NCBI GenBank assembly: GCA_016987375.1
Contig: PJRA01000272.1
Span: 117,379 to 181,378, forward strand
DNA: 64,000 nucleotides
Source: Brachionus koreanus
Taxonomy: Eukaryota; Rotifera; Eurotatoria; Ploima; Brachionidae
Direction: 5' to 3'
The translations under genes were made by a program, and so were the position numbers. Positions 1-11,059 of the stretch are shown here, in pieces. The notes beneath the pieces were generated by a model. It worked only from the letters and a program-made list of their open reading frames with translations. It ran no database searches and was not told the DNA's origin. Each line of letters begins with the position of its first letter. Within the stretch, counting starts at the first letter, position 1.

Positions 1-149
1 TATAAAGTAATATCAATTTTTAAAGAAAATTTTAAAATCTACATAATTCAAAAAAGATATAATTATTTGAAAAATCCATTCAAAAGGTACGAGGATTTAA
101 AAAGTTTTCAAACGAGTCAAAATGACTCGTTAGGTGGTTCTAGTGTTAA
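1..149. repeat. Partial TTAA-type MITE (family B)
   Basis: The sequence runs from the window edge to a terminus reading ...TTCTAGTGTTAA at 140-149. It contains the same interior (fragments such as AAAAGATATA and CGAGTCAAAATGACTCG) as the full copies at 17185-17407 and 39052-39275. The left end lies outside the window. The TTAA at the terminus and a CACTAGAAG-type inverted repeat resemble piggyBac-derived non-autonomous elements. Confidence 0.7.
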
Positions 150-421
150 ATTGAAATATATAAAATTCAATTATTATTATTATTTTGCTTTTCAAATAAA
201 AAATTTTATAAATATTCCCTAAATAATTTTCTTTATTTGAACATTATTTTTTCATTCATTGCACCCAAGACATGATAACCACGAAAAATTGTTCAATACA
301 TTAAACATTCTTTTAAAATTTAGCTCTAAAGCTGCTCATTTATATTTGAAAAAGTTGACTCATTTCCAGCATTAAAATCTTCCTCGTTCGAAATCTTGCT
401 TGGATCAATTTTTATTGAGGT

Positions 422-571
422 TTAACACTCAAAAACCGGATGACTTTTTTGACGCTTTTATTTAAATCTTTTTTAATACTTTTTTTCAATGAAAATAAAA
501 TTATTTTATATAAAAAATTAAATAATTTTATAATATTTTTGATTTAAGATATTATTGAAAAAATTATTTAA
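422..571. repeat. TTAA-type MITE (family A), left part
   Basis: It begins TTAACACTCAAAAACCGG and follows the interior of the complete copy at 27618-27853 for about 150 bases. It is then replaced by a family C foldback at 572 onward, so the right terminus is missing here. Confidence 0.6.
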
Positions 572-583
572 AAGTCAAAAACA

Positions 584-781
584 AGTTCTGTAAATGCAAC
601 ATGGTGCAACATTCAAAGTTGCATTATTATTAACAATCTGGTAAAACTCTTCAAACTTAGCATAATTAAAAATTTGAACAAATTTGATTATAGAGCTTTT
701 TGCAGAGATTTTGCACATCATTAGCAGACTTTGACTGGTGGTGCAACTAAGTATGTTGCAGTTTGTTGCACTTACAGAACT
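584..781. repeat. Foldback MITE (family C)
   Basis: The terminal inverted repeats are AGTTCTGTAAATGCAAC at the left and its near complement at the right (TTGCACTTACAGAACT). Related copies lie at 12244-13346 and 16364-16523. Similarity between copies continues for about 70 bases past the apparent right end (a TACTAAATTTCACA-type block), so the true element may be larger. The reading frame that spans it is an artefact of the palindrome. Confidence 0.7.
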
Positions 782-1905
782 AATTAAAAGCATTCAGAAA
801 AAAGCTTTAAGTTTTTTAGCATTAATTTTTGTTCTATTTTTTTATTTTGTACCAAATTTCACAGAACCTCTTTACTGGATGTAGAGTATATTTTCATAGA
901 AAACAAATTTTAACGTGCGACAAGAATGTAAGCATCATTCCGTTTCAGAAGCCTATCCATTAATGGCATAAATGGAACAGTCGCCTTACCATTTGTTTGA
1001 ATAAAATAAAATTTTCTTATTATCCCAAATTAATTCTCTTTGTGAATTTAAAATTTTTTAAATGTTTGAGTGCAGTAAAATTCATTTCTTCTATCTTTTC
1101 TAAATATATTTGAATTGATTAAGCCATCCAAATATGCATTTTAAAAATAAATTATACAAAAAAGCATATTTAATGACTTTATTTACAAATAATAACGAAT
1201 TATATAAAAAAAGAAAAACCATAGATTTGTTTAAAATTCTGTCTAGTTCTTTTTTTATGGAAAAAAAAGTTGTAAAAAGTAACCCCTGGGATGAGATTTG
1301 TTTTAAATTCAAAAATGTGCATTTTTTTTTATTTTTAAGGTATAAAACACGCCACACTTTCTTTTTTTATTTTTAAAAAATTTTTTTAGATCCACCCAAA
1401 AAAAAAACTAATTCAGAGTGTCTTCGTAGATTACAATTTTAAAGTCAAAAATTAGAAAATTAAGTTTAGACTTTAATTTGGGCTTTTAAAATAACTCTGA
1501 TACAAACTTTACTACTGACTGACAAATTTTACGGAACGAAAAACAAAAAAATTATTCAATTTAAAATATTTTGTTTTTTTTATTTCCAAAATTCACAATC
1601 TTTCACAATTTTTCTTTCTTGCCTTTATTAAAAAGTAAAATCAAACTATTTTTGATTCTACTATTTACTAAATGTTTACTAAAATTCGCATTTTTGAAAA
1701 ATAATTAACTTAAATTTGCTCAATTCAAATCTAAAATTAAAATAAAAAGCTAAATTTTAATATTGCAAAATTCAATATAATATAAACAGCGCATATTTTT
1801 CATTAATATAAACTCTCAAAAAAAAAAAAAGAAGAAATTCTAAATTAATATAAAAAAGTGTAATAACTTGACCAAACCTAAAGATAACAAGATCTTTACA
1901 CGAAA
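782..1905. other. AT-rich upstream region, no gene seen
   Basis: This is homopolymer-rich noncoding sequence between the family C repeat and the first THOC2 exon. Two mutually antisense short frames near 1100-1376 are lysine/phenylalanine-rich products of A/T runs and are not supported as genes. The THOC2 promoter and 5' UTR should lie here, but no defined motif can be pinned down. Confidence 0.5.
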
Positions 1906-4900
1906 ATGATTCTCGCCGATCAACTCAAAGAAGACGGTACTTAGCCATTAATGAATAATTTTTCAAATTATACTAAAAATTTATGTTTTTTTTAATAGAG
2001 ATTAAAAGTCAACTGATTGAATCTATTTGGAAATCTATTGAAGGAAATCTGAAACAAGAACAACTCATTTCTTTTCTAAATGAAAAAAAAGTAACATGAA
2101 GTTTAAATTTAAAAAGAATTTTTTTTTAATTTTTTATCTAAATCAGGAATCTATGGGAAAATCTTTTGTGTCATTACTGGCTGATGTTATTACTTTGATC
2201 GGTAATTATTAAACCTTTGTTCAGCATTTGGAGAATAAACCTAGCCAAGGCTCGATTAAAGGTAAAACAAATCGACTATGATTCAAAATTTAAAATAAAC
2301 TTTAGATCGCTTTAGAACACGTTTATTTGGCTTATGGCTGCTTGTGTTCGACAACTAATGGCGTTCTCCAAATGGCCACTAGTTAAAAAGCATTAATCTA
2401 ATTAAAATTTATGAATAATAGATGTTGAAATCGGTTCGTTTACCTCAAGTCTCAATCAACAAGTTTTGATTAGTACAAATGGCAATGAAAGTGAGACAAA
2501 TCCAGCCGACAAACGAGAAAAATTCTATACTCTCCTACAATCAATACGAGTAAGCTTGGATAACATTTAATTGACAAGAACCACAAATGATGTTATTTAA
2601 AAAGCCTGTAGTCGGTGATGACTTGCTCAAAGAACGCTTGGAAATAGAAACACTCGAAAGTCTTAAGCTCATTGCCAAAAAAGAAGTCTTTAATCAAAAA
2701 TATATCAAAATAAAAACCCGTCTATTGTAAGTTATAAAAAATATTCTAAAAAAAAGAACAAGAAATTTTCATTAGAGTTAAAATTTTTTTTTTCAAGCTA
2801 TAAACAACAAAAATTTAATTTGCTCAGAGAAGAGTCCGAAGGCTACAGCAAATTGATCACTGAACTTGGCCAGTCATCACTAGATAGCCAACTTCTTCAA
2901 AACATACAATCACTAATTGGATGTTTTAACCTTGACCCAAACAGAGTATTGGACATAATTCTGGAATCGTTTGAAAACAACCCTCAGATGTATGAAACAT
3001 TTTTAGCGCTATTAAAACACTATAAAGCTGATGATGACACCATTTGCCAAATAATCGGATTCAAATACCAATCACTGCATCAGTTAAATCAGACAAGTGA
3101 AGATCAGCCGTCCTCGGACAGCCTTTATTTGGTTACTTCTTATTTAGTGAAGCATCGATTGATTGATTTGAATGACTTGCTACCACACTTGTATCCTACT
3201 GAGCAGCAAATAGCAAAATCTTATAAAGAAGAATTTGAAGCTGCTAGACAATATGCCAAAAAGTTGACATCGATTAACTTATCGGAGAGTACTGGCAATG
3301 AGTCAGTATCAAGTCAATTGGATGATGCGCCCTCTTCCAAATCTTCGGCAAACATAACTAGTGTTCAAGTGTCATCTAGTGTGCAACAACAGATAAAGGA
3401 ATACAAAGAAACAAAAAAATTGGAAAATCAAAAAATAAATTTATTAAAAAATTTGATTTCAATAGGAGATTTTAAGAATGCCATTAGATTGATTGATAAT
3501 TTACCCCAATGGTATTTGGCACTTTATCTAGAACAATCCAGGTCCATTTGCAAATCATTGGACCGTTTGTTTGTTGACAAAATGTACAAAAAATACAATT
3601 TGTTGTCAAAGTACATGCGAACTAAATTGCTAAATGATACAAAAAATAATGAACTAACAACCACTGAAATATTGGAAGAGTTTGTAAGTGTAATTCTTCC
3701 CATATTGCTCTCTCTCGGTCCTAGCCTTGCCTACGATTCGATTCTGCTTACGAAATTAATTCGTATATGCATTGCTTTTCTGGATTCTAAAAAGTCTACC
3801 ATGACCAATGGCCATAAGGAGTCAACACCCAGTCTTGTAGAAGATCAAGAATCAAAAAAAATCGACTCAAGTCAAATTTTAAAACAAATGGATAAAATTG
3901 AACTTGAATTTTACAATCAAATTTATACTTTGTTAAATGAAATATTTTTGCCTGCATTGTCAATGATTCAAATGAACCCATGTTTGGCCATTGAGTTGTG
4001 GAATTTGATGAAACTATTTCCGTACGAAATGAGATATAATTTATACAATAATTGGCGTTTGAGCACATACAAGCATTTTCCATTGCTGATTAGGGCCAGA
4101 GCTGACTGCCAAGAAAAAATAAAATATTTGCTTAAGTAAGTTGGCCTTATTTTTATTTTTTTCATGCTCTTTGAGTTAAAATTATACTTTTCTTTTTTTT
4201 TGGAGAAAACACAAAAAAGGGCATTGTGAATTTCTGTAAAAAACTAACAAATAAAAATTTAAAATAATTATTTTTTAAATATTTATTTTCACCCAAATTA
4301 AGTGTGTGCAAAAACTCTATAATTTAATTCTAATAATTTTCCAATACATATAAATTGTTTTGCACAAATAGCAGAGTACACACTAAGTTTGGGTGTTTCA
4401 AATTTTGTATTAGCTAATACATTTATAGATACAATTTTTATTTTCATAAAATATAACATTTTTGATCACAGTCAGTAAATTCAATTTGCATATCTAAAGT
4501 TTAGCATTCAAAGGAGAGGAAGAGATTTTTTTGGCCCTCTTTGCTACTTATTTTCTTAGTCTTTTATTTATACTTAGTAAATATTACAAATGTACAAATT
4601 ATTCTTTTTTTTTTACTTAATTTAATGTAATTTTTCTTGTATTTTTGCCCATGGGGCTTTAAACTAATAAATAAAAATAATAATAATTAGTTCTTTATTT
4701 GTTCTAATAAATCTATCTCAATTTTTTCAGTCAAATTTTTTTCATCTTTTTTTTTTATTTCAATTAAAAAAGTAATCTAAATCAAATCATTCAAAATTTT
4801 ATCTCTTATTCTGTCCTTTCTACCCTTTGTTTCCAAGTACTAAATACAAATAGCAGAGTTATTCAAAATGGGTGAAAAAAATCTGATAAAAAAATAGTTT

Positions 4901-7900
4901 GAAAAATGTCAATATGTTTAAGGTTTTTCCAAGGAATTTCATAAGAAATTAATAAAACTTTCTTTTTTTAAATTTGAATTGAAATTTATAAAATTTAAAG
5001 GCGTTTGACAAAAGAAAATGTCAAAATCCATGGTCGTCAAATCGGAAAACTGAGTCACAATAATCCAATAATTGTTTGCGATTACATTCTAGCTCAGATT
5101 CAGCGTTTTGATAATTTTATTTTACCAGTAGTTGAATCACTCAAATTCATGACACCACTTTCCTATGATGTTCTATCATTTTCAATCATAGTGGCTTTAT
5201 CTGATCCCGACAAAGACAAAATGAAGCATGACTCAACAAATATATCTTCATGGCTACAAAGTATAGCCAATTTTTGTGCACTCACTTTCAAAAAATACCC
5301 AATTGAATTAATCGCGATGATACAGTATGTTATCGATCAGCTAAAAATGAAAAAAAGCCACGATTTACTAATACTTCAAGAGATAGTTCAAAAAATGAGC
5401 GGCATTGAGGTCCTGTCGGAAGTGAATGATCTACAATTGGAGGCAATGGCAGGAGGAGATCTTTTGAGACAAGAGGCTGGTTACTTTAATCCAATTAGAA
5501 ACATAAAAAAGTGCGCCAATAGACTAAAAGAAGCTTTGGCAGATCACGGTCTTATACTTCCTCTGTGCATTCTTTTGTCTCAACAGAGAGATTACATTGT
5601 TTTTCAGGACGCTGACGAAAGACAAAAGCAAATGTTTTTGCCAGAGTCCGAAAAGACTCATTTGAAACTAATCGGATCGTTTTATGATCAGTCTCAAGAC
5701 TCTTTGGTTCAATTCAGTCAATTTTTATCATCAACTCTAACCACTGAAGAATATATACACATATTCCCAAAGATTGATGAACTAGTGCAAGAATATCATG
5801 TTTCACCAGATATTGCTTTCTTTTTGTCTAGACCAATGTATGCGCATCACATTCAATCAAAATATGATGAGTTTAGGCGAGTTGATCGCAATAATAAATC
5901 GGCTGACAAGCCGTCAAAAACTCAGCGCTACTTAGAGTCAATTGAGCATGTGATGCAGCCGGTCATTGACTTAGCAAAAAGCTTGCATCCACCTAAAATT
6001 TGGGAAGACATGTCACCGCTGTTTTATACTACTTTTTGGACTTTGTCAATGAGTGATTGTTATGTGCCTAATTCAGCTTATGAAAAACAACGAGCTAGCT
6101 TGAAACAAAAGCTTAATGCTCTAGATGATAATTTGGAGTTGACATCGACTAAGAAAAAAAAAGAAAAGGAAAAATTAATTATTATGATGGAAAAATTAAA
6201 TGAAGAAGAAAGCAAGCAAAAAGATCATGTTCAGCATGTAAGAGCTAGATTTGAGAAGGAAAAAGATTTTTGGTTTCCTCAAAGTGAGTAAATTTCAATT
6301 AATTTTAAATTTTTGATTAGAAATAATTTTTAAAAGTTTAAATCATAAGAAGGTTAGTTGGTATTCGTTTTCTTATTGACTTCTCAAGCTTTGTCAAACA
6401 AAAATTTTGTAGGATTGATAAAAAAATGTTCTCAAATGAAACAAATTTGAACATAATATCGATGATGCTTTTTTAAACAGTTTAAATCTGATAAGTTTTG
6501 AAAAATTTCAAATAGCAAGTTACAGAAAAGTACCCAACTCTAGTATTTTATTTAATTGATATTTTTATCATATGACAAAGGTTTCAAGTATTTTTATTAA
6601 TTTATTTATTAATATCATAGTATGCATGCATCGTTTCTTGATAAAAGTGGATCTTAATAAATTTATCTTCTAAAAATTAAGAATTTTTAGATTGAAAAAA
6701 AACAGTTTCTTATGTTCATGTTCGAAAATTAAGTTTGTTTTGGTTAAAAAATGGAAATATTTGCTTGAAAAAAAGCATTTGCGTTTAATCACTTGAACCA
6801 CTCCAAATTTGAATTTTTTTTATGATCACCAAGTTTCATAATTTAGTAAAAGAAACCGAAAAATTTATAGATTTATTTTCTAAATTTAAAAAAAAAAATT
6901 TTTTCAATTTTTTCAAATTTTAATCTTGTTCACGGCCATTAAAACGATCAGCACCATTTTTGGCGGTCCTATGGCCGCCACTGACAGTACCCAACACTAT
7001 TCAATTATATTTTTGTTTACTTCAGAACATCTGATCATATAATATGGTTATATGGTTGAAACAGGGTCAAACCTAACCTCGAAGTGGTTAAATAGGGTAT
7101 TTTAAAGTTATAACTCGTATGACCTTTCAAATATATCACCTAGTCAAATCGACTATTGAGTAATATTATTTAGCTGACTATCAACATACTTTAAAAAATG
7201 TCTAACTCTGCCTTTTATTTTCCAAAGAAACGGAATTTTCAAAAATTATGAAACTTGGTGATCATGTGTATTTTTTAGGTTTATTTTAATTCTATCATAT
7301 CTGTTTTGTTAAAAACTTTTAGTTCTAGCAAAAATTGCACCCAAGCTATTCATTTGAAAACTAATTTTATTTAATTTTTAGAGAGTAAAACAAAAAATGA
7401 GACAATAACCGTATTTCTTCAGCTGTGCATCTTTTCACGATGTCTTTTTACTCAAATTGATGCTTTCTATTGTTCGAAATTCATTCAAATAATTCACAGT
7501 CTAAAAACACCCAACTTTAGCACAATAATCTGCTATGACAGAATATTTTCGGACATATCTTATTCAATTGCTAGTTTGACTGACAATGAAGCAAGACGCT
7601 ACGGCAGATTTTTGCTAGGTCTTCTTGAGACTGTAATGACATGGCACTCGGATTCGACGATATTCGAAGCAGAATGTGCAAATTATCCGGGATTTTTGAC
7701 CGTATTCCGAAATGCATCATCATCAAGTTTCTCATCAAATAAACAAGAGCCACTTGATTATGAAAACTTTCGGCACGTATGTCACAAATGGCACTATAAG
7801 CTAACCAAAAGTTTCATTGTATGCTTGGAGTCCGAGGAATACTTACAAATGAGAAATTCACTGATCATTCTGACAAAAATTTTGCCTTTTTATCCAAGAT

Positions 7901-8841
7901 TGACCGCTTTTTGTTCTGCTTTGGAAAAAAGAGTTGAAAAAATAAAGCAAGTTGAAAAAGAAAAGCGTCAAGATATATTCACGTTGGCCTCTGCCTATCA
8001 AGGACTACTCAAACAACGAAAGCATCAGATGGTCGATGAGTCTAAGTTTCATTTAAAAGAACAAGCAGATAAAAGCAAATCTGAGTTTAAGCAACCATTG
8101 CCTTCAGCTAATGGAACGAAGGCGAGTACGGTCAGTTCGCAGACAAAAAAAGAGTCAGTGCCTTTAAAAAAAGAATCTAGCCAAACTAATGGAAAAAGCA
8201 GCAGTGAAAAATCTTCTTCGCCTAAAAAAGTCGATGAACCAAAAGTGAACGGAAGTGCGTCGACATCTAAATTGTCAACCAAAAGACCATCCGCTTCACC
8301 ACTTCCATTGACGCCTACGAAAAACGGTAATGGTGTTGAAAATCAGGACTATTCACCGGCAAGTTCGGTTTCTAGTGATGATTTGCCAGTCTCATCTCCA
8401 AGACGTGCTCAACACTCTCGATCACAGTCACCTAGTCTTAGTGGAAGCAGAGAACCAAAAGTCAAGAGAGTCAAAACAGAAGAAGGAAGCGTTTCAAAAG
8501 CTAAATCAAGCCGCGAAAGAGATAGAATTGAGAGTGGTAAAGAGTCTAGTAAAAAAGAGCATAGGAAACGCGAACATTCTAGCGATTTAAGTGAAGTGCA
8601 ACATAAACGATCTAAATCAGATGAGAAAAGTAAGAAAACTACATCAACATCATCATCATCTCAATCGTCATCTCAGCCGAGTCAAAGTACGTCGAAAAGA
8701 AGTTCTAAAAAGCATGATGAAGAATACTCATCTAGTAGTCAAAGTAGCAGTCAAGGTACTCAATCAAAAAAATCCGATGAAAAGCACAGAGATGATAGAC
8801 GCACTTCCTCCTCATCCAGTTATTACAAAGACAAAAAGTAA
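1906..8841 (+). CDS. THOC2: THO complex subunit 2 (THOC2), eight exons, complete
   Basis: Largest subunit of the nuclear THO/TREX complex, which couples transcription and splicing to mRNA export. Exons by GT-AG junctions and unbroken phase: 1906-1936, 1999-2090, 2147-2201, 2422-2549, 2605-2726, 2798-4135, 5001-6283, 7382-8841, giving 1502 residues (human about 1590). Identity is clear from many conserved blocks: [38 protein letters not shown] across an exon junction, [68 protein letters not shown] and [16 protein letters not shown]. The tail, from about residue 1250, is Ser/Lys/Glu-rich and probably disordered, as in animal orthologs. The N-terminus is shorter than human by several tens of residues, so an extra upstream coding exon is possible and the first ATG is tentative. 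Introns of 866 and 1098 bases hold repeats. Confidence 0.95.
4290..4395. repeat. Foldback repeat (family E) in a THOC2 intron
   Basis: The arms read CACCCAAATTAAGTGTGTGC at the left and ACACTAAGTTTGGGTG at the right. They match the longer foldback at 22103-22433, which carries the same CACCCAAATTTAG-type arm. It sits inside the 4136-5000 intron. Confidence 0.6.
6822..7265. repeat. Inverted-repeat element with embedded hAT-type end, in a THOC2 intron
   Basis: A perfect 23-base inverted repeat (arms 6822-6844 and 7243-7265, beginning ATGATCACCAAG) brackets about 400 bases. Inside, 6931-6999 carries a GGCCGCCACTGA...CCCAACACTA terminus shared with the hAT-type elements at 23392-24015 and 51125-51356. 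The opposite hAT terminus is not found, so that copy is truncated. It lies in intron 6284-7381 of THOC2. Confidence 0.6.
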
Positions 8842-9639
8842 ATAAATCACGTAGATCAGTGTATATATAAAATTTTTGAGTTTCTTCATTTTTTTATGGG
8901 TAAATTAAATTGAATTCAATGGATTAGTTGGTTTTTTTTTCATTTAAATTTAAAATAAAATTTTAATAATTATCTAAATTTTTTTCTGAATGTTTATACT
9001 AGAATCCCCAAAGCATTTAATTAAAATAAAATCTAGGAGATAAAAATTTTTTTTTTAACGCTTTAATTTATTCAAAGGTTAATTTTAATTAAGAGAAAAT
9101 AAAAAAAATAGCTGAATACTGGTATTATGAAAAAAATAAACTTAATACTTAACCCATTTCTTGAGTAATTTCTTTATTGAAATTTTTAAAGCTATAATTT
9201 TTTCTTTTTGAAATTTTTTTCATTCTACAGATTTTCAAACTTTTTTTTTCACTTTTATGATTAAAACATTGATTTGCTATTTAAATTCATAATTTAGTCA
9301 ATGAACTAAATATAATAACCTGATCAAGACTTTATTTATTCGAACTAATTTAAAATTACAAATATAAAATTAATAAAATAAAAAATATTAAGTTTAAATA
9401 TAAAGATAATTTTAAATCAAATTTTGAAAAAAAAAATCGATTTTTTATAAATTTAGAAAATTGACAGATTTAAATTGATTGATATTTTAATCTTTTTTAA
9501 AAATTACAAATTTATTTATTAGTTTACAAAAATAGTTGTGAATAAAGATATTCAAATGTGTTTTAACACTTTGTTTTGACTTTATACTCCATTAATGCAT
9601 TAATTCTCTATTTATCAATTCATATCTCAGACTTCTTTA
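8842..9639. other. Intergenic AT-rich region after THOC2
   Basis: 3' flank of THOC2, with A/T runs and several AATAAA-like hexamers that could serve polyadenylation. No coding frame or clear repeat is seen. Confidence 0.5.
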
Positions 9640-10975
9640 TTTATATGGGATGAACTTGCTTTTAAGATCAATTCTACCATCATAACAAATTTTGAATGAA
9701 AAATTGAGCATTTTCGATAAAAATCGATGTTGGAATTAAAACAAAGTTTACTGTTCAAGAAAATTTTATATATTGCCCGATTTGCAAACTGATGCATCAT
9801 AGGCAAAGAGTTTTACAAATAAATGATCAAAGCAATAGACAATTTCGTTAATAAATACAGTATGTTGCAGAAGTTTAGAAATTAATTATTTTATTTATAT
9901 AAATTATTTTATATATTGAATTTTGCAAATATTCGAGTGCAAAAGAAAAAAAATAAAAGCACTAATTTGAAATTTTTTTTTCTCTTGAATTTGGAATATC
10001 ATACTCGAAATAAAAATGCAATTATCTTTTAATTATCATTAAGCTTACTCTAAAAATTAAAAAATAAAAGTCGTTGCAAAAGTTTAGAAATTCAGGTAAT
10101 CTACAAGATTTAACAATCATTACTACCTTTTTTTCACACATTTATGATTAATTCTTAAATATCTTCTAATTTTGAGTAAATTTTTTACCATCTGCTGAAC
10201 TCCTATTTGATCCAAATGACCCTTGGGATTTTCTACAAGATGGAGCTTCAGTACATATCGCTCACTCAGTGACGACTGGTTCAAACTCAGAACATTGAGG
10301 TTCTACAATTGTGTGCTCGTTCACCAGATCCATACCCAATGTTATAAAGCCAAAGGCGGACATTTCAAATATTAAATTTTAAAATTTTCTTAACTTTTGA
10401 AACGATTTTTTTCTTTTGAATTGTATAGCTTTTTCCTTTTTTTTATTTTTACTGTGATTTTTTTTTGGTTTTACGTTATTGATCCGAGATAAATATTTAA
10501 AAAAAAACGCTTTTTTATTATTTTCCCGTCTTTTATACACATAACAGCAATCTTTGTGTTAACAAATAAAAAAATTTCTAAACTTTTGCAACATACTGTA
10601 TAAGAAAAAATAAAGTTCCAAGAGCAGAACCTTGAGAAACGCCTGAAAGTACAGGTAATAAATTTGAGTTTAACATGCTATCTGTAACCATTAGCTTCTT
10701 TTTTTTGAAATCATCTGATATTAATGTCAGAGAGTCAATATCAGAACCATAATGAAAGATGAATGCAAATAATTAAATTGAATAATTAAAAAATTAAATT
10801 TACTACATTGAATACATGATCAGGGTTCGTGTTGCCTTTTACATTTATTTATCAAACTGTTTCCCGATGATGCACCAATTTAAAAATACGGCAATGATGT
10901 TGAAAGTCTTTAATTAAAGAAGTTTTGAGTCCTCTAAATCAAATGCTTTGCAAAAGTCAATTAATAGAATCTATT
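9640..10975 (-). pseudogene. Non-LTR (CR1/Jockey-like) reverse transcriptase fossil
   Basis: Read on the minus strand, the order is: palm motif A-like IDFCKAFDLEDSKLL near 10910-10970; then GVSQGSALGTLFFL near 10603-10660 (family consensus PQGSVLGPLLFL); then, beyond an inserted element, FINEI...FVKLFAYDASVCKS near 9770-9856, in which the catalytic YADD/FADD motif reads FAYD. Stops and drift show it is dead. The 9858-10598 insertion splits the RT exactly inside the LLFLIFINDI block. Confidence 0.75.
9858..10598 (+). mobile_element. Degenerate Tc1/mariner-type element with TA target duplication
   Basis: The terminal inverted repeats are CAGTATGTTGCAGAAGTTTA and, at the right, TAAACTTTTGCAACATACTG, flanked by TA on both sides (9856-9857 and 10599-10600). 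An internal copy of GTTGCAAAAGTTTAGAAATT lies near 10072. Around 10215-10350 the plus strand carries a decayed transposase stretch with FLQDGASVHIAHS and a following SPDPYP, corresponding to the FQQDNAPxH and SPDLNPIE blocks around the catalytic aspartates of Tc1 transposases. At 741 bases with stops it cannot be autonomous. Confidence 0.8.
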
Positions 10976-11059
10976 AAAACCTGCAATCCTAAAATCTTTT
11001 AAAAAAGCAATTTAATATTTATTTACTTTTAAATTAAATTAAATAAACAAGAAAAAATT

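Noticed and set aside
575..793. 72-codon minus-strand frame
   Set aside because: It spans the family C palindromic repeat; its codons are the inverted repeat read through.
1100..1376. Overlapping frames on both strands
   Set aside because: Composed of A/T homopolymer runs (Lys/Phe/Leu), antisense to each other, no conservation visible.
2222..2390. Possible extra THOC2 exons reading LENKPSQGS and a WLLV stretch
   Set aside because: Including them creates stops and breaks phase. Joining 2201 directly to 2422 restores conserved THOC2 sequence in frame.
8330..8845. Frames overlapping the THOC2 3' exon in other phases
   Set aside because: Shadows of the Ser/Lys-rich THOC2 tail.
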